Positions 1 to 9,204 of a stretch of DNA of 33,834 bases are shown here, one piece after another; position 1 is the first letter of the stretch, and the number at the start of each line of letters is the position of its first letter. Location: the NCBI GenBank assembly GCA_017399625.1, contig JAFQBT010000065.1, positions 1 to 33,834 of the forward strand, read 5' to 3'. The stretch is from Oscillospiraceae bacterium (lineage in GTDB: Bacteria > Bacillota > Clostridia > Oscillospirales > Ruminococcaceae). The position numbers and the translations under genes were made by a program. The notes under the pieces are model-generated. The model searched no databases and had not been told where the DNA came from. It worked only from the letters and a program-made list of their open reading frames with translations.

Positions 1-1
1 A

Positions 2-721
2 CTGCAAGGCTTTCTTTCGGTTCTTGCGGCAATTATTGAAAGCGGAATAAAAATAAACGAGAAAAACCGCCTTCAGGACGAAATTTATACTTTTTCAATG
101 TGGAAAAACGATATTGCAGAAGCGGCGGAATATCTTAAAAAGGAAAAAGGTCTGCGGAGCATTTATTCTTATATGGCTTTCACCAATGGTGTTGGAAACG
201 GATATAATCCGCTTTTGGTTGCGTTTTTCAGCACTGCGGCGGGAATGACCGCGGCCATGTATTCGCTTTTTTCTGCGGCGGAATTTATCGGAAGAAGTAT
301 AGGCGGAACTTTTGCGTATAAACTTAAATTAAAACCGGAAAAACGTTTTTCTTTTGCGTTCATGGTCTATATGATTTATGAATTTATGGACATGGTTCTG
401 CTTTGGATTCCGTATCCGCTTATGCTCATCAACAGAGGAATCTGCGGATTCCTTGGAATAAACAGCGCAACAATGCGCCAGGCGGCTGTGCAGACATATA
501 TCCCCGACGAACTGCGTTCAAGGATAAACGCTTTTGAAAATATGCTTTATTTTGCGGTTTCGGCAGTTTTGGGGTTGGTTGTGGGTGCATTGGGTGAAAT
601 TTTGGATTACAGAATCTGCGTAACTCTTTGCGGAGCTTCAACAATGGTTTTTTGTTGGCTTACGATTTTTAGAAACAGAAAAGAAGTTAAAAAAATTTAT
701 GAAAAAAACCGGGGCGAATAA
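2..721 (+). CDS. MFS transporter, C-terminal part (5' end outside window)
   Basis: The reading frame is open from base 2 and ends at the TAA at 719-721, so the gene begins left of the window; the internal ATG at 98 is not a credible start because the frame continues upstream without a stop. The visible 239 residues contain several hydrophobic segments (for example around the GVGNGYNPLLVAFFS, MVYMIYEFMDMVLLWI and AVSAVLGLVVGALG stretches) separated by short basic loops, which fits the second half of a major facilitator superfamily permease. A charged loop with KKEKG precedes the first of these helices, as in the central MFS loop. The substrate cannot be told from this half. The stop codon lies in the loop of the terminator hairpin that ends the gene. 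Confidence 0.7.
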   Translation: MQGFLSVLAAIIESGIKINEKNRLQDEIYTFSMWKNDIAEAAEYLKKEKGLRSIYSYMAFTNGVGNGYNPLLVAFFSTAAGMTAAMYSLFSAAEFIGRSIGGTFAYKLKLKPEKRFSFAFMVYMIYEFMDMVLLWIPYPLMLINRGICGFLGINSATMRQAAVQTYIPDELRSRINAFENMLYFAVSAVLGLVVGALGEILDYRICVTLCGASTMVFCWLTIFRNRKEVKKIYEKNRGE

Positions 722-740
722 ATCGCTCCGGTTTTGTTTT
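705..740. terminator. Bidirectional rho-independent terminator
   Basis: The hairpin arms AAAACCGGGGCGA and TCGCTCCGGTTTT (one G-U pair) enclose a five-base loop that carries part of the stop codon of the MFS gene. A T-run follows on the plus strand and another is present on the minus strand, so the structure can serve both convergent genes (the MFS gene and the YibE/F gene ending at 743). Confidence 0.85.
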
Positions 741-742
741 TT

Positions 743-1885
743 TTATTTCTTCGCAAGGGCTTTTGCGGTGATGAATGCCGTTATCGGAATCGAAAGAATG
801 ACGCCGATGCTGCTGGAAATTCCGCTTATAACTTCGATGGAAAGATAGGCGGAGCTGAGAAGCTGGTGGGTGGAAAGCCCGATGGAATAAAGATAGAGAA
901 TGAGCACAAAACTGCTTCCGAGGAAGGCGAGGATAAGGGTGTTTGTCATGGTGCCCACCATATCTCTTCCGATGTTCATTCCGGAACGGAAAAGCTCCTT
1001 CTGTCCAAGCTGGGGGTTTGCGGCGCTTACTTCAAAAAGGGAAGAGGAAATTCCCATGGTGACGTCCATGACGGCGCCGAGAGCGCTGATTATAACCCCG
1101 CCGACTAAAAGTCCGGTAAGACCGATGGGCGTTCCGGTCTGGCGAAGCTGGAGAAGCGGTTCAACGTCCGGAACACGGAGTCCGTCGATTCTTGCAAGGC
1201 TCTGGGCAAGAAGTCCGAAAATCATCGCAAGGGCAGTGCCGGAAACGGTTCCCAGCATTGCGCAGACTGTTTTCTTCTGAACACCGCCCAAAATTGCAAG
1301 GCTGACCACCGCAATATATGCGCAGACCGCAAAAACAGTCGGAAGGGTGGGTGCGCCTTTCATCAGAGCGGGAAGCAGAATCAGGAAAAGGGAAGCAAGG
1401 GTAACAAGAAGTCCCGCAAGGGATTTTGCGCCGGTTTTTCCGCCGACAATCACCGCTGCCGCAAGGAAAAGAACAATTACGACTGCAAGAGCGGCTGTGC
1501 GGTTGAATTCATAAACCGTGGCGGTGTGAGCACCGTCTTCATAGGTGGAAATTATGAGCACCGCGCCGTCCCCTTCATAAAGCGGAACTCCGTAAAGCGG
1601 ACCGACGAAGTTTGAAACCTGCAAGGTTTCGCCTTTATATTGACCGGAAAGCACCTCCGCAAGAAGAAGCTGTTCTCCGCGCCAGCCGCCGTCCGAACTT
1701 TCGTCCCTTTCGGTATTATCGGAAAGCACCATTGTGATTTTTGCTTTTTCGTATTCGGAATATTCCGCGGCAAAGGGGTTTTCCTCCGCTTCCGGTTTTG
1801 CAAAATAAAATCCCGCAAGGAAAATAATCGCACAGACCAGCAGAAGAATTACGGTGTTTTTATTTTCAAAAATTGCTTTTTTCAA
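743..1885 (-). CDS. YibE/F family multi-spanning membrane protein
   Basis: Predicted integral membrane protein of about 380 aa resembling the YibE/YibF family, whose function is not established. An N-terminal membrane segment (VILLLVCAIIFLAGF) is followed by a soluble extracytoplasmic region of roughly 100 residues with an SH3/OB-like barrel feel (the VLSGQYKGETLQVSN and GDGAVLIIS stretches). Seven or so further helices follow, with the conserved DVTMGISSSLFEV, MNIGRDMVGTMTNTLILAF and SIEVISGISSSIGV motifs typical of the family. I chose the TTG at 1885 because a GGAAGGAG Shine-Dalgarno lies 10 bases before it, and because the upstream promoter places the transcript start near 1926, which would leave the earlier ATGs at 1942 and 1927 without a leader. 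Single gene, convergent with the MFS gene. Confidence 0.85.
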   Translation of the reverse strand: MKKAIFENKNTVILLLVCAIIFLAGFYFAKPEAEENPFAAEYSEYEKAKITMVLSDNTERDESSDGGWRGEQLLLAEVLSGQYKGETLQVSNFVGPLYGVPLYEGDGAVLIISTYEDGAHTATVYEFNRTAALAVVIVLFLAAAVIVGGKTGAKSLAGLLVTLASLFLILLPALMKGAPTLPTVFAVCAYIAVVSLAILGGVQKKTVCAMLGTVSGTALAMIFGLLAQSLARIDGLRVPDVEPLLQLRQTGTPIGLTGLLVGGVIISALGAVMDVTMGISSSLFEVSAANPQLGQKELFRSGMNIGRDMVGTMTNTLILAFLGSSFVLILYLYSIGLSTHQLLSSAYLSIEVISGISSSIGVILSIPITAFITAKALAKK

Positions 1886-1932
1886 TAAGAATCGGCTCCT
1901 TCCGAAGCAAAAAAATCTTTTTTCCATAAAAA

Positions 1933-1961
1933 AGAATATCAATTCTTTAAACCTATGTCAA
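1933..1961 (-). promoter_or_regulatory. Promoter for the YibE/F gene
   Basis: On the minus strand a perfect TTGACA (complement of 1956-1961), a 17-base spacer and TATTCT (complement of 1933-1938) form a sigma-A-like promoter about 50 bases before the chosen TTG start. Confidence 0.65.
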
Positions 1962-2043
1962 GTGTGATAAAAATTTTTGTTCCGGATAGTGCAGGTTGCC
2001 AAAAATCAAAAAGTATCAAAACTGTAACTGGAAAAATCTGCTC

Positions 2044-2072
2044 TTTATATGTTATTATATAATTACTATAAT
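2044..2072 (+). promoter_or_regulatory. Probable promoter for the large surface protein
   Basis: A perfect TATAAT at 2067-2072 lies 17 bases downstream of a weak -35 match (TTTATA at 2044-2049). The implied leader is about 45 bases and ends in a purine-rich ribosome-binding stretch (GGAAGGAAAAGG) just before the ATG at 2125. Confidence 0.55.
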
Positions 2073-2124
2073 GCGGAAAAAATTTCCGGAAAATAGTTTT
2101 ATCTGAAAGGAAGGAAAAGGAAAA

Positions 2125-5100
2125 ATGAAACACAGCAAAACAAGCAGATTTCTTTCTGCTGTTCTGGCGATGCTCATGGTTTTCACCATGTTCCCGGTAA
2201 CCGCTTTTGCGGCAACTGCAAATTATACCTGGGAAAAAGTCGATTTTGCCGATATCACCCCGGCGGATTCGATTATGATCACCATGACCAATGCCGGCGG
2301 CGTTACCTATGCACTGCCTAACAATGCGGCTCAGAAAAACCCCGCACATAAGGTAAGCGTAAGCGGTTCCGCTATTGTTACCGAAACCGATATCTACGGT
2401 TGGACAATCGAGGAATCCGAAGGTAAATATACGATTTCCGCAGGCGGAAACTATCTGTATGCTTACAGCGAAAACAACGGCGTAAGAGTAGGCTCCGAAA
2501 AGGGACTCTGGACCCTTGACGGCAACTATCTCAAAACCGCCGACGTTGAAGGAACCGACCGCTGGCTCGGTGTTTATGACAACAACAACGGAGATTATTC
2601 CGCTGTTGCAAATCCCAACTGGAGAGTTTATAAAAACACCACCGGCAACACCAAAAACCAGGTTGTGGGATTCTGGAAACTTGTTTCCGGAACCACCGAA
2701 CCCGTTGAACCTGAAAAACCCGAAGCACCCATCAAGGACGGCGACAACGTAGTTATCTGGGCTCCGGCATACGGAAAAGCACTTTCCGCACAGAAAACCG
2801 GCAACTACAACGTCGGCGTTGACGTTGCCCTCAGCGGCGAAGTCCTTTCCGGTTACGGCGAAACCGAAATCTGGACCGTTATCGACAACGGCGACGGAAC
2901 TTTCAGCTTTGCAAACGGCGGACAGAACATCGGTATGGCGGACAGCTACGCGTCTATGAATCTCGGCGCTGCCCATGACGATTGGGAAATCATCGCTCTC
3001 GGAAACGATCTTTACAACGTAAGAAACACCGTCCGCGGCAACTATATGGAATGGTATGCTCAGTACAGCAACTGGAGCACCTATAATTCCGGTTCCGCCG
3101 CAACCGACGGCCAGTTCCAGCTTTCTTTCTATGTTGTTCCCGCAGAACCGGAAACTCCCGCAACCGTTGAAGCAACCGTTGCGGAATTCCTTGCAGCGGC
3201 AGAGGACGATACCCTCTATATTCTCACCGGTAAAGTTACCGATGCGGCGGACGACAGCTGGAAATTCAACGTTGAGGATAAAACCGGAAGCGTTCTTGTT
3301 TACGGAAACAAAACCGGCACCTCCGTTGAAAACGGCGACACCGTAAAAGTTACCGGCAAGAGAGGTTCCTATAAAGGCACCGCACAGATGGTAAACCTTG
3401 AATCCATCGAAATCATCAGCAAGGCAGAACCGGAAGAACCCGCAGGAACCGAATATGTTCTTGCCGCTGATGTAAAAGTCGGCGATACCGTTGTTATGTA
3501 TAACGAAAACAGCGGAACTCTTGTTTCCTCCACCGCAAGCGGATATAAATTTGCAGGCGTTGCAGCGGAACCTTCCGACGGAAAAATCGTAACCGAAGCG
3601 GAAGATGTTGCCTGGGTTGTTGGAAAAGACGCGGATGGCAACTGGACATTTACCCAGGGCGAAAAAGTTCTTGGTATGGTACAGAGCGGAAGCTATATCA
3701 ACCTCAGCACCAACAGCGCAGACTGCACCGGCTGGGCAATTGAAAACAGCGCAACCGAAAACGTTCATTTCCTCAGAAACACCGGCATTCCGGAAGGAAA
3801 CTATGGTCCCTATTATCTTGAATATTATAACGGCTGGACCACCTATGCTTCCACAAGCCCTTCCGATAAGGCATTCGGAATTACCTTCTATGTAATTCCT
3901 TCCGAAGAGGAACCGGAAGTTCAGTATGCTGAAAAAATGACCGAAGTTCCGGAAAAAGGCGACGTTGTCGTTATCTATAACTCCGGAAACGCAATGGGCT
4001 CCGCAGTTACCGGCAGCAAGGGCAACAAACTTGCAGGAATCGCGGCTGAAGTTTCCGAAAACAAGCTTCCTCTTACCGAAGAAATGGCAAAACTTGCCGT
4101 TGAACTCGATGATGCAGGCAACTATATCTTTACCCTTGACGGAAAATATCTTACCTCCGCGCCCACCGGAAACGGACTTGGTTTTGAGGAAGAACTTACC
4201 GACTGCGGCAAATGGACCTTTGAAGAAGGCCCCGACGGCACCTGGTATATCAGAAACGTCGGCGCAAACTATAACGGAAATTATAACCAGGCCCTTGAAT
4301 ATTATTCCGGATTCACCACCTACGGAATCAAGGAAACCGAAATTTATCAGATGCAGCTCTTCCTTGTTGAGGAAGGTAAGGCTGTTCCGGACGGCGAATA
4401 TGTAATCTGGGCACCCGCACACAACATGGCTCTTTCCTCCGAATACACCGGATTCTATAACAAAGGCGTTGAAGTTTCCGAAAACGGCGGAAAACTTTCC
4501 GGCTACGGCGCAACCGAAATCTGGACCGTTACCAACAACGATGACGGCACCATCAGCATTGCTTTTGACGGAAAGAACCTTGCTCTTGCAGATTCCTATT
4601 CCAGCATGACCCTTGGCGAAAAACACGATAAATGGGTTCTTGAAGAAGCAGGCGACGGTCTTTATTATGTAAAGAACACCGTCCGCGGAAACTATATCGA
4701 ATGGTACGCAGACAAAAACAACTGGAGCTCTTATTATAAGATTTCCGACCCGGGTCTTTTTGCACTTTGCTTCACCCCTGCAGAAAAAACTGAATCCAGC
4801 CTTCCTTCCGAAGGGGACGAGGTTGTAATCTATAACCTTTCCGCACAGGGTGTTCTCGGCGAAGAGAACGATACCCAGAGCATCAACAGCGTTTCCGCTG
4901 TAATCTGGGAATATGAAACCGGAAACACTGCCCAGCCCGAAAACGGCGCAGTTGTTTTCACTGTTTCGAAGAACGGCGAATATTTCCGCTTCTATAATGA
5001 AGCATACGGATATCTTTGCTCCAACGGCACCGGCAACAATGCTTTCTATACTCAGGAAGCTTCCGATGACGCGGACTGGAAGATTACCGAAGGAAAATCC

Positions 5101-8100
5101 GGCGGCTGGAACCTTGAGAGCAGAACCGCAAAATTCAACGGCACCTACAGCCAGTTCCTTGAATATTACGCGGACTGCTACAAGACTTACAGCATGTATA
5201 ATGTCACCGATTATGACATTTACGAATTCTTCTTCTATCCTCTTGAAGAAGGCGTTGAAACCTATAAAGGCATTGTTCATATGCCCATGGTAAACTATAT
5301 CAGCGGCGACGAAGGCGCTTATCTCGGTCAGGACTGGGTTGTTGAATTTGAATTCAGCAGCGCATTCCCCATGGAGGGCAAACCTTCCGCAGAGCTTTAT
5401 TATCAGAATGATGCGGGCGAAAACGTCCCTGTTGGCGAAGTTGAGGTTTCTGAACCGCTTAACGGCGTTTATACCGCAACCGTTTCCAAAGACGAAGTTG
5501 CAAAACTTCAGAACCAGGCGGTTCTTCACATCACCGCAAAATTCGAAGGCAACAAGGAAGCCAGCGGATATCTCTTCGCTGATATCATCGACGAACCTTC
5601 CGTCGGCGAAGTTTCTCCTTCCGCAGGAACCGAGACCTTTGAAGAAAAACGCCCCGTAATCTCTGCCGAAATCATCAACGCAGGCGACGACGCAGCCGTT
5701 ACCATGACCGTTAACGGCGAAGAAGTCGATTCCGTTTATGACGGCGAAAAAGTAACCTATACTCCTTCCGAAGATATGCCCGACGGCAGAACAACCGTTA
5801 ATGTAAAAGTTGTCCGCGCCGACGGAAAAGAAACCGCAAAAGCCTGGAACTTCATTGTCGGCGAAGCACAGTACGAACTTTATTTCGGACAGCTTCACAG
5901 CCACACCACCTATTCCGACGGTTCCGGCTCCCTTGAGAGCGCTCTTGATTATATCGCCTCTCTTCCGGAATCCGCAAACGTTGATTTCGTTGCGTTCACC
6001 GATCACTCCAACTATTTTGATGCTTCCGGCGCAGCAAACCCCGAAGCCGCACTTTATGACTTCGACCTTATGACTGCAAACAGCCAGAACCTCTGGAGCA
6101 CTTATAAGAATACCGTTGCGGAATTTAACGCAAGCCAGGGCAACGTTGTTGCCATCGCAGGTTTTGAGATGACCTGGTCCGGCGGTCCCGGCCATATCAA
6201 CACCTTCAACACCGAAGGTATTGTTTCCAGAAACAACACCACTCTTAACAACAAAACAGCCGACGCAGGCATGAAGGCATATTATGCACTTCTTTCCCAG
6301 AGCGAAGGCATTGATTCCATCAGCCAGTTCAACCACCCGGGTTCCACCTTCGGTACCTTCACCGACTTTGCATACTGGGATGCTCTCATAGATACCCGCA
6401 TCCAGCTTGTTGAGGTAGGTAACGGCGAAGGCCAGATCGGCGCAGGCGGTTATTATCCCAGCTATGAATATTACACCATGGCTCTTGATAAAGGCTGGCA
6501 CGTTGCTCCCACCAACAACCAGGATAACCACAAAGGCAAATGGGGCAACGCAAACGAAGCCCGTGACGTAGTTATCACCGATGATTTCTCCGAAGAGGGC
6601 ATCTATGATGCAATCCGCGCCATGAGAATGTATTCCACCGAAGACAAGAACCTTGAAATCGGCTATACCGTAAACGGAAAGATGCTCGGTTCTTCCTTCA
6701 GCAACGAAGAAATTCCCGAAGAACTCAACATCAATGTAACTGTTTATGATCCGGATTCTTCCGATTCCATCAGCAAAGTTGAAGTTGTTGTAAACTCCGG
6801 TAAAGTTGCCTATACCTGGGACGATCCCGCAGATCTTGCAGACGGAAACCTTGATGTAACCCTTGCTCCCGATTACAGCTATTATTACATCAGAGTTACC
6901 GAAGGCGACGGCGACCTTGCGGTAACCGCTCCCGTATGGGTCGGCGAAAGCCTCAAGCTCGGTATTTCCTCCGTTGAAACCGCAACCTCCACCCCCGTTA
7001 CCAACGAAGAACTTACCATCACCACCACCCTCTTCAACAGCGAAACTTCTCCCGCAACCGTTAAAGCTCTTACTTACCAGATCAAGGGCGGCGAAGTTAT
7101 CGGAACCGACACCACCGGTTATACTGTTCCCGCTTCCGGAACTCTCGGAATTGATTTCAGCTACGTTCCCGAAACCGCAAAAATCACCACCATCACCGTA
7201 ACCGCAGTCGTTGAACTTGACGGCAAGGAATATACCTTCACCATGGATATTGAACTTGACGTTCAGGATGCAGACAAACTCGTTTATATCGGTATTGATG
7301 CTTCCCATTACAACGAATACGTAAACGGCAACTATAAGGACAGCATGGGCAACTTCAGCCAGCTTGCTTCCGGATACGGCGTCCGCGCGGTAACTCTTTG
7401 GGAAAGCGAAGACCTTATTGATGCCTGCTCCAACGAAAAATATAAAGCAATCGTTCTCACCGCTCCTTCAAGACGTAACGGAAATGCTCTCCGCGATCCT
7501 TATGTAACTTACAGCGACGCTGAAATCGAAGCGATCAGAGCTTTCAACGAAAATGGCGGAACGGTAGTTCTTACCGGCTGGGGCGACTATTATGAAAGCT
7601 ATGCTTCCTTCCCGGCGGAAGACCATATGGCTGCACAGCAGAACAAGATTCTCGAAGCTCTCGGTTCCAGCATCCGTATCAGTGACGACGAAACCAAGGA
7701 TAATGAACATAACGGCGGCCAGGCACAGCGCCTTTATCTCAGCGTTTATGATTTCAACAGCTTCCTTCTCGACGGCGTTGAATATGACGCAGAAAACCCG
7801 CATGACAACATGTACACCGAACTTTACAGCCAGTACGGCGGCGCTTCCATTTATGTTGTTGACGGCGAAGGCAAACCCACCGCAGAAGTTCCTGAAACCG
7901 TAACTCCCGCAGTTTACGGATTTGAAACCACCTATTCCGCAGATGACGATAAAGATAACTATGGCGGACTCGGCTCTACCCAGAAATATAAAGTCGGCGA
8001 AACCGAACATCTTATGGTTCTTGCATCCGAAGAACTTGAAGGCAAAGGACTTATCGTTGTAGCCGGAGCTGCGTTCCTTTCCAACTTCGAAGTTCAGGCG

Positions 8101-9024
8101 ACCATTGAAGACAGCGGCGCAGAAAAGAACTATTCCAACTATAAAATCTGCGAAAACCTTCTTGCATACATCAACCCCATCACCGTAACCCCCATTGCGG
8201 AAGTCAACGCACAGACCGAAGTCGGTTATAAATACACCATCGAAGGTATTGTAACCTCCAACGCTTCCGGTTATGACAAAGACACCGCATTCTTCGACTG
8301 CATCTACGTCCAGGATCTCACCGGCGGTATCTGCTGCTTCCCCGTTGCAGGAAACTATAAGATCGGCGATAAGGTAAGAGTTACCGGTACCACCGAATTC
8401 TATCAGGGCGAGCCGGAACTTCAGGTAACCTCCATCGAAGTTATCGGCGAAGGCACCATCGAAGCAGAAGAAATCACCGCGGAAGAACTCAACAGCCGCT
8501 CCGTTGAGGGCAGACTTGTTACAATCAAAGGCTTTGTTGAAAGCTTTGAACTTGCAAACGAGCTTGTTCAGACCATTATGGTAAAAGATGCGGCAGGCAA
8601 CCTTGCAAGAGTTTTCATCGACGGTTATATCACCACCGATAAGGACGTTGAAAACCTTGAAGTCGGAAACGAAATCACCGTAACCGGTATCGCTTCCTAT
8701 GACGATACTTTCAATGCTCCGGAAGGTCCGTTCCCGAGAATCCGTATCCGCGACAGAGAAGATATAGTCTGCACCGATCATGACGATCATGAATGGAGCG
8801 AATGGAGACTTGAAGGATTCTTCTATGTCCGTGAATGCGCCTGCGGAAAGACCCAGCGCAAGATCGCCTTCTTCAACAAACCCGAAGATGACGAAACCGA
8901 AAAGGGCGAAAACGAAGTTAACCCCGGAACCGGCGCTCCCGTTCCTTCCGAAAAAATCGTTTCCGCAGTTTCCGCAATTGCTGTTCTTGCGGCTGCAGCC
9001 TATGTAATCGGCAAAAGAAAATAA
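2125..9024 (+). CDS. Giant secreted surface protein with CehA/McbA-type PHP metallohydrolase domain and NPGTG anchor
   Basis: Predicted 2299-aa cell-surface protein. Residues 1-29 are a Sec signal peptide ending in AFA. Residues about 33-190 form a glycine/aromatic-rich domain. A module of 135-155 residues then recurs five times (about 205-345, 442-592, 602-752, 754-887, 892-1047), each ending in a motif like LEYY..(W/F)TTY followed by a F-x-F/Y strand; an OB-fold-like domain sits between copies 1 and 2 (about 346-432). Ig-like segments (1050-1245) lead into a PHP domain (about 1250-1523) with the metal-binding H1258-x-H1260 and D1293-H1294 pairs plus later GFEMTW, FNHPG and QDNHKG motifs, as in the CehA/McbA phosphoesterase family. 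A GATase/ThuA-like alpha/beta region (1718-2016) and two more OB-folds (2018-2111, 2116-2212) follow. The C terminus has a CxC pair, NPGTG at 2266-2270, a hydrophobic segment and KRK. The substrate is unknown; nucleotide or phosphodiester hydrolysis is a guess. Confidence 0.85.
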   Translation: MKHSKTSRFLSAVLAMLMVFTMFPVTAFAATANYTWEKVDFADITPADSIMITMTNAGGVTYALPNNAAQKNPAHKVSVSGSAIVTETDIYGWTIEESEGKYTISAGGNYLYAYSENNGVRVGSEKGLWTLDGNYLKTADVEGTDRWLGVYDNNNGDYSAVANPNWRVYKNTTGNTKNQVVGFWKLVSGTTEPVEPEKPEAPIKDGDNVVIWAPAYGKALSAQKTGNYNVGVDVALSGEVLSGYGETEIWTVIDNGDGTFSFANGGQNIGMADSYASMNLGAAHDDWEIIALGNDLYNVRNTVRGNYMEWYAQYSNWSTYNSGSAATDGQFQLSFYVVPAEPETPATVEATVAEFLAAAEDDTLYILTGKVTDAADDSWKFNVEDKTGSVLVYGNKTGTSVENGDTVKVTGKRGSYKGTAQMVNLESIEIISKAEPEEPAGTEYVLAADVKVGDTVVMYNENSGTLVSSTASGYKFAGVAAEPSDGKIVTEAEDVAWVVGKDADGNWTFTQGEKVLGMVQSGSYINLSTNSADCTGWAIENSATENVHFLRNTGIPEGNYGPYYLEYYNGWTTYASTSPSDKAFGITFYVIPSEEEPEVQYAEKMTEVPEKGDVVVIYNSGNAMGSAVTGSKGNKLAGIAAEVSENKLPLTEEMAKLAVELDDAGNYIFTLDGKYLTSAPTGNGLGFEEELTDCGKWTFEEGPDGTWYIRNVGANYNGNYNQALEYYSGFTTYGIKETEIYQMQLFLVEEGKAVPDGEYVIWAPAHNMALSSEYTGFYNKGVEVSENGGKLSGYGATEIWTVTNNDDGTISIAFDGKNLALADSYSSMTLGEKHDKWVLEEAGDGLYYVKNTVRGNYIEWYADKNNWSSYYKISDPGLFALCFTPAEKTESSLPSEGDEVVIYNLSAQGVLGEENDTQSINSVSAVIWEYETGNTAQPENGAVVFTVSKNGEYFRFYNEAYGYLCSNGTGNNAFYTQEASDDADWKITEGKSGGWNLESRTAKFNGTYSQFLEYYADCYKTYSMYNVTDYDIYEFFFYPLEEGVETYKGIVHMPMVNYISGDEGAYLGQDWVVEFEFSSAFPMEGKPSAELYYQNDAGENVPVGEVEVSEPLNGVYTATVSKDEVAKLQNQAVLHITAKFEGNKEASGYLFADIIDEPSVGEVSPSAGTETFEEKRPVISAEIINAGDDAAVTMTVNGEEVDSVYDGEKVTYTPSEDMPDGRTTVNVKVVRADGKETAKAWNFIVGEAQYELYFGQLHSHTTYSDGSGSLESALDYIASLPESANVDFVAFTDHSNYFDASGAANPEAALYDFDLMTANSQNLWSTYKNTVAEFNASQGNVVAIAGFEMTWSGGPGHINTFNTEGIVSRNNTTLNNKTADAGMKAYYALLSQSEGIDSISQFNHPGSTFGTFTDFAYWDALIDTRIQLVEVGNGEGQIGAGGYYPSYEYYTMALDKGWHVAPTNNQDNHKGKWGNANEARDVVITDDFSEEGIYDAIRAMRMYSTEDKNLEIGYTVNGKMLGSSFSNEEIPEELNINVTVYDPDSSDSISKVEVVVNSGKVAYTWDDPADLADGNLDVTLAPDYSYYYIRVTEGDGDLAVTAPVWVGESLKLGISSVETATSTPVTNEELTITTTLFNSETSPATVKALTYQIKGGEVIGTDTTGYTVPASGTLGIDFSYVPETAKITTITVTAVVELDGKEYTFTMDIELDVQDADKLVYIGIDASHYNEYVNGNYKDSMGNFSQLASGYGVRAVTLWESEDLIDACSNEKYKAIVLTAPSRRNGNALRDPYVTYSDAEIEAIRAFNENGGTVVLTGWGDYYESYASFPAEDHMAAQQNKILEALGSSIRISDDETKDNEHNGGQAQRLYLSVYDFNSFLLDGVEYDAENPHDNMYTELYSQYGGASIYVVDGEGKPTAEVPETVTPAVYGFETTYSADDDKDNYGGLGSTQKYKVGETEHLMVLASEELEGKGLIVVAGAAFLSNFEVQATIEDSGAEKNYSNYKICENLLAYINPITVTPIAEVNAQTEVGYKYTIEGIVTSNASGYDKDTAFFDCIYVQDLTGGICCFPVAGNYKIGDKVRVTGTTEFYQGEPELQVTSIEVIGEGTIEAEEITAEELNSRSVEGRLVTIKGFVESFELANELVQTIMVKDAAGNLARVFIDGYITTDKDVENLEVGNEITVTGIASYDDTFNAPEGPFPRIRIRDREDIVCTDHDDHEWSEWRLEGFFYVRECACGKTQRKIAFFNKPEDDETEKGENEVNPGTGAPVPSEKIVSAVSAIAVLAAAAYVIGKRK

Positions 9025-9059
9025 AATGATCCGCTTTCCTTAAAAAAGCGCACCATAAA

Positions 9060-9093
9060 GCAAAAAAAGCTCCCGCAAGGGAGCTTTTTTTGC
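9060..9093 (+). terminator. Rho-independent terminator of the surface protein gene
   Basis: A perfect inverted repeat with core GCTCCC-GCAA-GGGAGC is flanked by an A-run and a seven-base T-run, 35 bases after the stop codon. Confidence 0.9.
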
Positions 9094-9098
9094 AAATA

Positions 9099-9169
9099 CC
9101 TTCCCCTTGAGGGGAAGGTGGCATTTCCGCAGGAAATGACGGATGAGGTGTTCCTTCGCAAAACACCGT
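9099..9169 (+). repeat. Palindromic intergenic repeat, copy A
   Basis: The element begins with the palindrome CCTTCCCCTTGAGGGGAAGG, continues with GTGGC, a second small hairpin (CATTTCC-GCA-GGAAATG), then ACGGATGAGGTGTT and a third hairpin closing with AACACC. The same order of parts is seen in copies at 18766-18901 and 29599-29730. A further hairpin (AAAGGGGAGT...ACTCCCCCTTT, 9174-9207) follows and reaches the -35 box of the next gene. Confidence 0.8.
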
Positions 9170-9204
9170 TTTTAAAGGGGAGTATTTACTGAAAAAACTC
9201 CCCC

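Noticed and set aside
1939..7308. A 1789-codon open frame on the minus strand
   Set aside because: It is exactly register-aligned antisense to the surface protein, has Gly/Phe/Asn-rich composition unlike a folded protein, and no ribosome binding site. It stays open because the sense gene avoids TTA, CTA and TCA codons.
7468..8790. A 440-codon minus-strand frame
   Set aside because: Same register-aligned shadow of the 3' part of the surface protein gene.
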